A DNA stretch of 48,201 nt from a virus, in IMG/VR virus record IMGVR_UViG_3300046012_000272, positions 1 through 48,201 of that record; one strand, given 5' to 3'. The translations under genes were made by a program, and so were the position numbers. This document shows positions 6,283 to 13,679 of the stretch, piece after piece; position 1 is the first letter of the stretch, and every line of letters begins with the position of its first letter. The notes under the pieces are model-generated. The model did not search any database, was not told the origin of the DNA, and saw nothing but the letters and a program-made list of their open reading frames with translations.

Positions 6283-6731
6283 GTGGTTTCCTTTTCAGTG
6301 GTTGGGAGTAGAAACTGCTTGTATTCCTGCATGCGCCGTCCCTTGATTTCGGGCGGCTTGTTCCACATCAGGAGATCGTTCGCGCACTGAGCGCGGGACC
6401 GTTTGTTATTCAGGTCGCGGAGGAAGGTGGAGCGCGCAAAACCCGTCTCCCCAATGTTGAAGACGAAGCTCACCAGCGCGTCGAACTCGTTCTGATTGAG
6501 CGAGACCTTCACGAGACGGTTGATCGCCTTCTCCACATTGGCGAGGTCACGGGCCAGGATTTCATCGGCTTGTGCTGCCGTGATCTTGAGGCCGAGCGTG
6601 ACCTTCGGCGGACCAGCCGCGGACGTGTGGCCAACTCCCAAAGTCGGGATCCCCCGCGTGTCGAGATAGGTTTTCAGGATCACGCCTTCGCGCTGCTCAA
6701 TCGCGGCGCGACCGGCTGGACTGGTTTTCAT
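6279..6731 (-). CDS. phage lysozyme, GH24 endolysin
   Basis: About 150 residues from ATG 6731 (AAAGGAAAA in front; a longer frame to 6761 lacks a site). Hydrolyses the glycan backbone of peptidoglycan during lysis. The active-site pattern E-x8-D-x5-T is present: Glu in EQREGVI, Asp in YLDTRG and Thr in PTLGVGHT; later FDALVSFVFNIG and FLRDLN motifs are also typical of T4/P21-type lysozymes. No signal-anchor is seen, so it depends on the holin. Lies 29 bp after a terminator-like hairpin on the same strand. Confidence 0.92.
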   Translation of the reverse strand: MKTSPAGRAAIEQREGVILKTYLDTRGIPTLGVGHTSAAGPPKVTLGLKITAAQADEILARDLANVEKAINRLVKVSLNQNEFDALVSFVFNIGETGFARSTFLRDLNNKRSRAQCANDLLMWNKPPEIKGRRMQEYKQFLLPTTEKETT

Positions 6732-6754
6732 CGGTTTTCCTTTTGGACGTTCGA

Positions 6755-6780
6755 AACGCAAAAACCGCCCCGGAGGGCGG
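6755..6780 (-). terminator. intrinsic terminator, leftward
   Basis: Read on the minus strand: CCGCCC-TCCG-GGGCGG followed by TTTTTG (stem 6765-6770 with 6775-6780, T run 6760-6764). It lies in front of the lysozyme gene, so leftward transcription entering the lysis cassette must pass it or start downstream of it. Confidence 0.7.
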
Positions 6781-6861
6781 CTTGTCAGGTCAGGTGTGGG
6801 TGGGTTGCGATCAGAGCCGGTCTGTGGGATTCATTCATCCTTCCCAGCAGAGAGGCGCGCC

Positions 6862-7869
6862 GTGCTCGAAACGTTCAAGAAATCGCTATTTGGTCGCAGC
6901 TACGAAGATCAGGTCGCCCAGCAGATTGCGCAATACAAAGACACGATTGACATACACGCTTTGCCAGAAGCGTTTCATTTCTGGTCTAACAGATATATCC
7001 GGCCCGCGTTGGAAGATGTTTTCGGCGTCAACCATCCCGATGGCATCTATATTGATGCTTGTCGCTCGGTTGTCCGCCCTGATGCTCCTATGAAGATTTT
7101 CAGCATTGGATGCGGCGATGGGTCCGTAGAGATGCGGGTCGCAAAGAATCTCCTTAAAGATGGTCTCAACAACTTCGTAATCACAGGTGCAGACCTCTCG
7201 CCCATCCTCCTTGAGCGGTTCCGCGATCAAGTGAAAGCCGAAAAGCTGGAACAATATTTTCGGATCGTCGAAGAAGACCTGAACGACATCAAAATCAAAG
7301 GCCCCTTCGATGTCATCATGGCGAACCACTCACTGCATCACATCGTTGAGCTGGAAAAGCTCTTTGCCTTCTCAGCGCGAGAACTGGCCGACCGAGGAAT
7401 TTTCGTCACCAACGACATGATCGGCCGAAACGGCCATATGCGCTGGCCGGAAACAGAGGCGGTCCTTAATTCCTTCTGGCCGCTGTTCAACGAAAACCAG
7501 CAATATAATGTCCAGTTAAAACGTGCCGAGCCAACATTCATCAATCACGACTGTTCCACGGAAGGGTTTGAGGGCATCCGCGCTCAGGACATTCTCCCTC
7601 TTCTTCTTCAAAGCTTTCACCCGCGCAAATTCGCGGTGATCGGCGGGTTCGTGGACATCGTCGTTGATCGGTCGTTCGGGCACGGATTCGATATGACCAA
7701 GGACCAAGACAAGGCACTGATCGCCTGCATGGCCGACGTGAACGATGCCCTCTTAGATGTTGGTGCAATCAAGCCAACAATCATGCTGGCACAGTTCACA
7801 AAATATCCCGGCCCTGAAAAATTCTACCGAACGAGAAGTGCCGCCAACAGCGTTCGCATACCGACATAA
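6862..7869 (+). CDS. class I SAM-dependent methyltransferase
   Basis: About 335 residues from GTG 6862 (GAGG in front at 6852-6855); a longer frame from 6796 is possible but covers terminator DNA. Rossmann motifs: motif I IFSIGCGDGSVEMRVA for SAM binding, motif II acidic position in GADLSP, motif IV FDVIMANHSLHHI. The C-terminal 150 residues have no catalytic motif I know. Substrate unknown; the opposite-facing GT-C gene next to it suggests sugar or lipid surface modification. It is the only + gene of certain reality in the late region, which with AT-richer-looking DNA suggests lysogenic cargo. Ends exactly where the next gene ends. Confidence 0.85.
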   Translation: MLETFKKSLFGRSYEDQVAQQIAQYKDTIDIHALPEAFHFWSNRYIRPALEDVFGVNHPDGIYIDACRSVVRPDAPMKIFSIGCGDGSVEMRVAKNLLKDGLNNFVITGADLSPILLERFRDQVKAEKLEQYFRIVEEDLNDIKIKGPFDVIMANHSLHHIVELEKLFAFSARELADRGIFVTNDMIGRNGHMRWPETEAVLNSFWPLFNENQQYNVQLKRAEPTFINHDCSTEGFEGIRAQDILPLLLQSFHPRKFAVIGGFVDIVVDRSFGHGFDMTKDQDKALIACMADVNDALLDVGAIKPTIMLAQFTKYPGPEKFYRTRSAANSVRIPT

Positions 7870-9297
7870 TCAGTCGCCTGATCGTGTTGATCTATATCCG
7901 GCCGCTGTCGGATAAAAGACTGGCGCGTTCAAATGAAGCCTCTTGGCATTGTCGAGCGTATTCACGCAGGACACATCCCGTTTTCCGTGTCCATAAAGTT
8001 CGAACAAACCACCCTTCGCCATCGGCCATTGGCACAGGTCTTCGTCGACAGCGAAGATGATTGGGCCTTCCTTTGGGAGATCACCGCGATCATAGGCATT
8101 CCTGATTCCATCAACGGCCTTGGCATAATTGACCCAAACGATCGGGTCGAAGGTTCTGGTGTATCCGAACCCCACAATTAGCAAGGAAATTGCAAGCGGC
8201 ACCATGGCTCTCGATGAGAGAACTAACGCTAGCCAGAGCAAGACGAGCGCAAGAGGCGCGACGAGCCAACGCGGCTGCATCGGAAACGTTGCTACAGCAG
8301 GAAGAAGCAGCGCGCCGCCAAGAAGTAAAAACAGCACAAAAATGCGCGCTTTTTCCCTTTCCTTGTCCCTCAAGAGCGATGCAAGGCTGATCACGAATGC
8401 GACCGGTAGCAGTGCGGCTAAAATCAGATAGCCCTTTGGCAGCACTGAGTATTTTTCACCGAAGAACCAAGGCCATCCCTGATTGAACCCGAAGATCGAC
8501 GAGATAGAAAATCCGAGTTGCTGCACGAGATGTTCAAAAGAAAAATGAAACCCCTGAGCAGACCCAGTGCCGACGAAAAAGTCTGAATGAAATGCAAGCT
8601 TCTTGATCAGCACATTTGAGATGGGGATTGCAAGAAACGCCAGCGCCAGCCTGTCACGCGAGCCTGTCTTCGCCTCGGCGGAGCCGAAGAAAAACAGTGC
8701 CATCGCATAGACGATGGGAACAAGGAAATATCTCTCGTGCGTGTAAACGGCTAGCGCAGATGCTATTACGGCGCCCCAGCTATACGGCGCGCTCCACTTC
8801 GTTATTCGACATTGGAGCACGCACAACAGACTCGCCATGAAGAAGATGAGCGCTAGGCTTTCGAGAAGCCCCGTCGCGGAGATGACTTGAAACAATTGAA
8901 ATCGGGAAAGTACGAACGCCGCAGCTAAACCGAACGAAACAACGAGGCTCCGCGACAAAGACATTGTCATCCAAAAGAAGACAACGGCACTCGCGGCAGT
9001 AAGCCCAATATTGACGTATTCGAAGACCTTCATATTCGGTCCGAACGTCGATTGCAGTCCCCACCACACAAGTTGAAAACCGGGCCGGTAGCGGGCGGCG
9101 TAAATGCCGCCTAATGCCTGATGAAAAGACGATGCGAAATCCCCATGATTGAAGGCTAGGAAATTCGCAAGATCATCGCCCATCGCCGTTGGATAGAAGA
9201 ACGGATTGAACTTGCCGTAGCAGAGCAGCGCAAAAAGACAGAACAAAAGGGCGCTGAACTGTATTTTTTGCGACAAGTCCAGTTTGCTTGGAATCAT
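7870..9297 (-). CDS. polytopic GT-C-type glycosyltransferase (putative serotype conversion)
   Basis: 475 residues from ATG 9297 behind GGAGGGAGGACG. About ten hydrophobic segments, starting with residues 12-30, and a first periplasmic loop with TAMGDDLANFL, the Asp-Asp pair typical of GT-C enzymes that use polyprenyl-phosphate sugars. A soluble C-terminal part (about the last 90 residues) lies outside the membrane. Phages often carry such enzymes (Gtr type) to modify O-antigen and exclude rivals. The neighbouring methyltransferase ends at the adjacent base, an end-to-end arrangement without a terminator. Family assignment rests on topology and the DD motif. Confidence 0.65.
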   Translation of the reverse strand: MIPSKLDLSQKIQFSALLFCLFALLCYGKFNPFFYPTAMGDDLANFLAFNHGDFASSFHQALGGIYAARYRPGFQLVWWGLQSTFGPNMKVFEYVNIGLTAASAVVFFWMTMSLSRSLVVSFGLAAAFVLSRFQLFQVISATGLLESLALIFFMASLLCVLQCRITKWSAPYSWGAVIASALAVYTHERYFLVPIVYAMALFFFGSAEAKTGSRDRLALAFLAIPISNVLIKKLAFHSDFFVGTGSAQGFHFSFEHLVQQLGFSISSIFGFNQGWPWFFGEKYSVLPKGYLILAALLPVAFVISLASLLRDKEREKARIFVLFLLLGGALLLPAVATFPMQPRWLVAPLALVLLWLALVLSSRAMVPLAISLLIVGFGYTRTFDPIVWVNYAKAVDGIRNAYDRGDLPKEGPIIFAVDEDLCQWPMAKGGLFELYGHGKRDVSCVNTLDNAKRLHLNAPVFYPTAAGYRSTRSGD

Positions 9298-9357
9298 CGT
9301 CCTCCCTCCGTACATAATACGGAGGCTTACCGAATGATTTGCGGCTTGGCCAGTGGA

Positions 9358-12300
9358 TCATCCCGTTCCGATGCAATGATAGGCAACGAAGGCCGGAAGG
9401 ACCGTCGCGGAATTTACGGTAAAACTCGTTGTTGTGTATGAAATCCCCAACGCACTAGGACTCCCGATGGCCTGCACAATGCAGATCGGCTGACGTACGT
9501 TGGCCGGAGCAGAAACCTGATAAGTGACCGTGCATGCGCTGGGATTCCCCGATCCGGTTACGATGACACCAGCAACATTGTTTCCCCCGGCCTGGATAGA
9601 GGGTGAAGTGCCGCAGGAGGAAACGGTCGGCAATGACCCTGATCCAAGAACAGGAGCAGTCGAGAGCTTTGTTATCGCCTGCCATTGGCCCGTGCTGTCG
9701 AACCATGTGACCTGCGCTCCGGGCTCCATCGTAGGACTGGCGGTGCCATTGCCGCGATCAAGCGCATAAACCATGATTCCGCGAACTGGCACACATCCGG
9801 AGCAGGTCGTCGTGCCCCTCGCCAAAAACGCGCCCGAATAGCTTAATCGATAGAACGACTCCGAGGACGAGCCACCGTTAGTTCCAGCAACCAGTTGGCC
9901 GAATCCAATGTCAACCGAGTTAACTCCGGCACCCGGTGCGAAGACACCCGCCGCGACGTTGAACCACAGATTATTGTCTGATCCGTCCAGTTCGAGTGCG
10001 GTCGTAGTCCAGGTATTAACCCAAAGATTTCGGATTGTATTTTCACTGAAATTGCACCCGCCGTCGCCGCGACCGGAGTCGGCAATTCCATCGACGACCA
10101 TTCCTCGCCCGGTCGTCGGACTTCCCGAATAAGTTGGGTTGATGTTATTGATGACAATATTCGAGAAGCTGTTCCACTGCGTGTCGCACGGCTCGCTCGG
10201 GTCGATACCTTCTATCACCGTCCCGTAGAGCGCGATGAACGAGAAGCTATCGAAGTACAGATGGTCGAAAACACCGTTCCGAACTGTCTGAACCTCCAGC
10301 CCGAACGCCGCGACGTTCTGCCCGAACAGGCAGACGTTCTTCATGCCGCCGCCATTGACGGCTCGCGCTCCGGTGCCAGTGTGCGGCGTCCACGCGAACA
10401 TCACCTGATTCGTTGCCGCACTAGTCCAGTAAACCGACGAAGAACAGTCGGCAGGGGCTTGGCCTACGCTGTGTCGCGTGCTGGCGAAGCTGTAGCCTTC
10501 GAAGAAGATGTTGTTGTCACGGATGATGACTTGATTGGCGATTGCACAGGCCGCGTTCCGCGGCAATTCGATGTGCGCGCCATTCTGCGTAGCAGCCCAC
10601 GCTACAGCCGCATTGAACACGCCGGAATCATCCGTACCCGTTGAACCGTTGAAGTCGCAGTGCGCACCCCACCAACGAATATTGGGCTTTGTCGAATATG
10701 TTGCGCGAATCCAGCGTCCCGTTCCGCCCGCTCCCGGCTGTATGACCACGCCGTTGTCAGGTGTAGCAGAGGATGATCCGTTCCAGACAAAGAGACCTTC
10801 GCCACCATCGCCAGCCGAATAGTAGCCGTCGAGCCACAACGATGTGAAAGCGCCGGGCGCGAGTGCGACCAGCGCAGATTCCGTGGTGATATGCGCAATC
10901 GGTATTTGTGCCGCCGCAGCCTGCCCGCTGATGTCGGAGAATGCTGGCTGCGACTGTGCCGGAACGCCCAATGTTGAGATCGAGTTGATCCATTGATGCG
11001 TTACCGCAGCAGCAGATTCAACGCCGCCCTTAGACGACGCAGACGGATTCGGAAGGTCTGCCCCCACAAGGGCGCGGAATGCGGGAGGGGCAGCCGCACC
11101 CGATGCCGGACCAGCACTTACAGTATTAGCAAGCTGATTGGCACTCGGGTTGGTATTCGCAATCCAGACAGGATTTTGACCGGCGCCCTGCGTGGCAAGG
11201 ACAAAGCCATTCGTCCCAGCAGGAAGACACCCCCACGCCGTAGCCGAGCGATAGACAATATCGCCCTGTGCCGAGCCGCAAGCAGCATCAAACCAATCAG
11301 ACCAAGTTGTCGGTGTGGGCTGTGCAACATCCCCGCTGATATTGGCAAGGATCGTCTTGTCCGGCTGTGTCGCAAGCCCAATGGAATTGACGTTGCTTTC
11401 ATTTGGAGCGCAGAGGAACGTCGCATCACAGATAATGTCACCAACCATTCCGCCGAGAGAAACAACGCCGCCAGCGCCAGATGTATTAGACTTGACCTTG
11501 ATGATGTAATTGACCGTCAAGGTGGGCTGAAGGATCGAGTGCGCCTGATTGCCGGCGTTCGCCGTTGTGGCGACGGTGATGCCGGTAAACTCCGGTGAGG
11601 TTGTAAGAGTTGTTGGAGCAAATGCCGTTCCACCTCCGGTTGCCCCTGCATTCAAGAAGTTTGAACCGACATAATCATGCGTATGTCCCGGATCATTGGC
11701 GATAGACGAATAGGACAAAGACGCGGATTCGGCTGCCGTCAGAGTATGGCTGGCCGCTCCTCCCGCAGCGCCCGGGGCGCTCGCCCCTGCGAGGGCCAGC
11801 AATGTTGCGGTCGTTCCCGATGCCGCCCCCGTTGCTGCCGACGAAAGAATGATGGGAATGTCTGACGCTGCCGTGAAGGTTGAGGCAACAGAAGCGGCAG
11901 CCCCAGAAAATGACGCCGCAGTACCCGAAGCTGTAAGAGTAGCCGCCGCTGAAAGCGTAAGGGTCTTGCCGGAAATAGCCGAAACGGTTGTAGCTCCCGG
12001 TACATTGGTTGACGTAACAGTCATGCCAGTGGCGATGCCATCGGCACTGGTGACCGTCGCTGTCGTGCTTCCCGAGGTCGTGCTAATATGCGTTGCGACT
12101 GCGTTGGCATTCGCGGACATCGTGATCGTCGTTCCTGAGATCGATGATATGGTCGTCCCCGGCGTCACGTTGGGCGACGTAATGGTCTGACCGGCAATGA
12201 GACCAGTCGAAGTCGGAACGGTCGCCGTAGGGCTTCCTGAGGTCGTCAGGATGGTTGTTACGGTGACGGGATTGACCGTCGAGATTGTCGCGCCAGCCGG

Positions 12301-13188
12301 GACATTGGTGGAAATAATCGACATCCCGGCCGTAGCATTGGCTGTGCTGGGAATGGAGGCGGTCGTACTGCCGCTGATCGTCGTGATCGTCGTCTGCGTA
12401 GTCAGACGGTTTGCTGCCGTCCCGCCCATCGCATCGGCACCAGCCGGAACACGGCCACGCAAATCAGGCACGTTGAACGTTGTCGTGCCGTCGCCATTAC
12501 CCCAATCAAAAACAGTGGCCGAGACGGTCAAGGTCGAGACGGCGTTATTATTGAGCGTGATTGACGAATTGCTCGGGATTGCAGCAATGACCGAGCCTGT
12601 CGGAATACATGCTGCCTCAACCGGAGCGCCGACGCGCATCTGCGATGTGTCGGACCATCCGGTGAGGGTCGCATTGCCCGAAGTGCAGGAGATTCCGGTC
12701 TGCGAAATCGTGATCGCCGTGAGGAGGGCTGAAAAATCCGTGCGGCTTAGGGTCTGACCGGCCGCAATCTGCCAGTTGACCGGAACGACCGCGCCCGTAA
12801 ACACCATGATCGAGCCGACAGGAGCGGTGTCCGTCCCTGTCGCACCAGAAGGTTGCGAAGATCCAATGGCCGAAGTCGGCGCGTCCCAGATTGTATTCCC
12901 GTCGGCGTCTTTGACGAGTTGACGATAGTTGCCCTGCCCGTAAATGACGGCGCGACCGGCCGCATCCAGAATGACCGGATTGGTGTTGTTCTCAGTCTGC
13001 CCAGCGTCCTGCCATGTCGTTTTTTTCGTGGTGGAGTTGGGCACAAAGGACGTGACCGTTCCGCCAACGAGGGGATTGCCGACCGAGTCCAGAAATACTT
13101 GTTTTGCGTTCGGCAGCAGTGTGGCTTGTGCAAAGACAGGAGCAACGCTGAGGACATAGCAAAGCAGGCCCACAAAGAGCTTTTTCAT
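9358..13188 (-). CDS. giant tailspike with signal peptide, collar domain and beta-helix
   Basis: 1276 residues. Order: a Sec signal peptide (residues 1-21, ending VAPVFAQA); an N-terminal virion-attachment-like domain (22-105); a tail-collar domain begun by PVGSIMVFTGAVVPVNW and TTFNVPDLRGRVPAG, interrupted by Thr/Ser-rich repeats (264-415), and completed by GHTHDYVG and LQPTLTVNYIIKV (to about 560); a linker; and a beta-helix of pectate-lyase-3/tailspike type beginning near NIRWWGAHCDFNG and TDDSGVFNAAVAWAA, with Gly/Asn-rich rungs to about 1150. The beta-helix implies recognition or cleavage of a surface polysaccharide. The signal peptide is odd for a virion protein. Last gene of the tail module, followed by the GT-C gene. 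Confidence 0.8.
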   Translation of the reverse strand: MKKLFVGLLCYVLSVAPVFAQATLLPNAKQVFLDSVGNPLVGGTVTSFVPNSTTKKTTWQDAGQTENNTNPVILDAAGRAVIYGQGNYRQLVKDADGNTIWDAPTSAIGSSQPSGATGTDTAPVGSIMVFTGAVVPVNWQIAAGQTLSRTDFSALLTAITISQTGISCTSGNATLTGWSDTSQMRVGAPVEAACIPTGSVIAAIPSNSSITLNNNAVSTLTVSATVFDWGNGDGTTTFNVPDLRGRVPAGADAMGGTAANRLTTQTTITTISGSTTASIPSTANATAGMSIISTNVPAGATISTVNPVTVTTILTTSGSPTATVPTSTGLIAGQTITSPNVTPGTTISSISGTTITMSANANAVATHISTTSGSTTATVTSADGIATGMTVTSTNVPGATTVSAISGKTLTLSAAATLTASGTAASFSGAAASVASTFTAASDIPIILSSAATGAASGTTATLLALAGASAPGAAGGAASHTLTAAESASLSYSSIANDPGHTHDYVGSNFLNAGATGGGTAFAPTTLTTSPEFTGITVATTANAGNQAHSILQPTLTVNYIIKVKSNTSGAGGVVSLGGMVGDIICDATFLCAPNESNVNSIGLATQPDKTILANISGDVAQPTPTTWSDWFDAACGSAQGDIVYRSATAWGCLPAGTNGFVLATQGAGQNPVWIANTNPSANQLANTVSAGPASGAAAPPAFRALVGADLPNPSASSKGGVESAAAVTHQWINSISTLGVPAQSQPAFSDISGQAAAAQIPIAHITTESALVALAPGAFTSLWLDGYYSAGDGGEGLFVWNGSSSATPDNGVVIQPGAGGTGRWIRATYSTKPNIRWWGAHCDFNGSTGTDDSGVFNAAVAWAATQNGAHIELPRNAACAIANQVIIRDNNIFFEGYSFASTRHSVGQAPADCSSSVYWTSAATNQVMFAWTPHTGTGARAVNGGGMKNVCLFGQNVAAFGLEVQTVRNGVFDHLYFDSFSFIALYGTVIEGIDPSEPCDTQWNSFSNIVINNINPTYSGSPTTGRGMVVDGIADSGRGDGGCNFSENTIRNLWVNTWTTTALELDGSDNNLWFNVAAGVFAPGAGVNSVDIGFGQLVAGTNGGSSSESFYRLSYSGAFLARGTTTCSGCVPVRGIMVYALDRGNGTASPTMEPGAQVTWFDSTGQWQAITKLSTAPVLGSGSLPTVSSCGTSPSIQAGGNNVAGVIVTGSGNPSACTVTYQVSAPANVRQPICIVQAIGSPSALGISYTTTSFTVNSATVLPAFVAYHCIGTG
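11929..12399 (-). repeat. three protein-level repeats inside the tailspike collar
   Basis: Residues about 264-415 of the tailspike hold three units of about 50 residues with the shared pattern T-SGS-TATV---G---G-TI-S-NVP-GTTIS-ISG-T-T-SA. A fourth, more divergent relative lies earlier (residues 162-227, SCTSGNATLTG...). The units split the collar fold between VPDLRGRV and GHTHD, suggesting inserted Ig-like or beta-sandwich spacers that can expand or shrink. Confidence 0.6.
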
Positions 13189-13215
13189 TCCGGACGTGTC
13201 CTTGAAGGTTCAAAA

Positions 13216-13247
13216 ACGGAAAAGGCGGCGCGTTAACCGCGACCGCC
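13216..13247 (-). terminator. intrinsic terminator, leftward, before the tailspike
   Basis: On the minus strand GGCGG-T-CGCG-GTTAA-CGCG-CCGCC is followed by TTTTCCGTTTTTG. Nine base pairs with one bulge. It separates the ejection-protein genes from the tailspike gene. Confidence 0.6.
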
Positions 13248-13376
13248 ATCTGTGTCTAAGGCCCGCTGAGGGGCTAGATTTTTAGCGAAAACAGCGCTTT
13301 AATGGTCGTTTCGCAGGTGATTGATGCCTAAATTTGAGCGTGGGGACGCAAACTTTGAGAATGGAACGTCCCTGAT

Positions 13377-13679
13377 ATGACCGTCCCAATCGTTGCCATC
13401 GTCGGATTCTGGCTCGTCATTTTATACGCGGCCTATGCGTATCAACTGATCTCTAAGCGCACGGCGTATTTGACTTTTGCGACTTTCGCGGTCCCGGGTG
13501 GGGCGCTTGTGATATGTTTTTATCTGTTCTGCTGGCCATCAATCCGCAACACTTGGAATTGGTGGTCATTTTCAGCGCGGGAGTGCTTGAAGGAGCGCAG
13601 GCGGGACAAGGTTCAACAGTTTCTGGCTGTTGCTAGCCGGATTGGCTTTCGCAGACGCATCCCGAAGAATTTTAATTAG
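13377..13679 (+). CDS. possible two-TM small membrane protein (uncertain)
   Basis: 100-residue ORF on the strand opposite to the late genes. The first 65 residues look protein-like with two hydrophobic segments (VAIVGFWLVILYAAYAYQL and a second around residues 35-55); the last 35 are antisense to the end of the large ejection-protein gene and look random. The start ATG 13377 has no good ribosome site. It could be a small moron gene, perhaps for superinfection exclusion, or chance. The 188 bp before it otherwise hold only the terminator. Confidence 0.35.
   Translation: MTVPIVAIVGFWLVILYAAYAYQLISKRTAYLTFATFAVPGGALVICFYLFCWPSIRNTWNWWSFSARECLKERRRDKVQQFLAVASRIGFRRRIPKNFN

Noticed and set aside
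10993-12757. Plus-strand ORFs of 200 and 186 codons
   Set aside because: Antisense to the tailspike repeat region; repeats create long open shadow frames.
13250-13376. Promoter for the + ORF at 13377
   Set aside because: No pair of boxes with correct spacing found.
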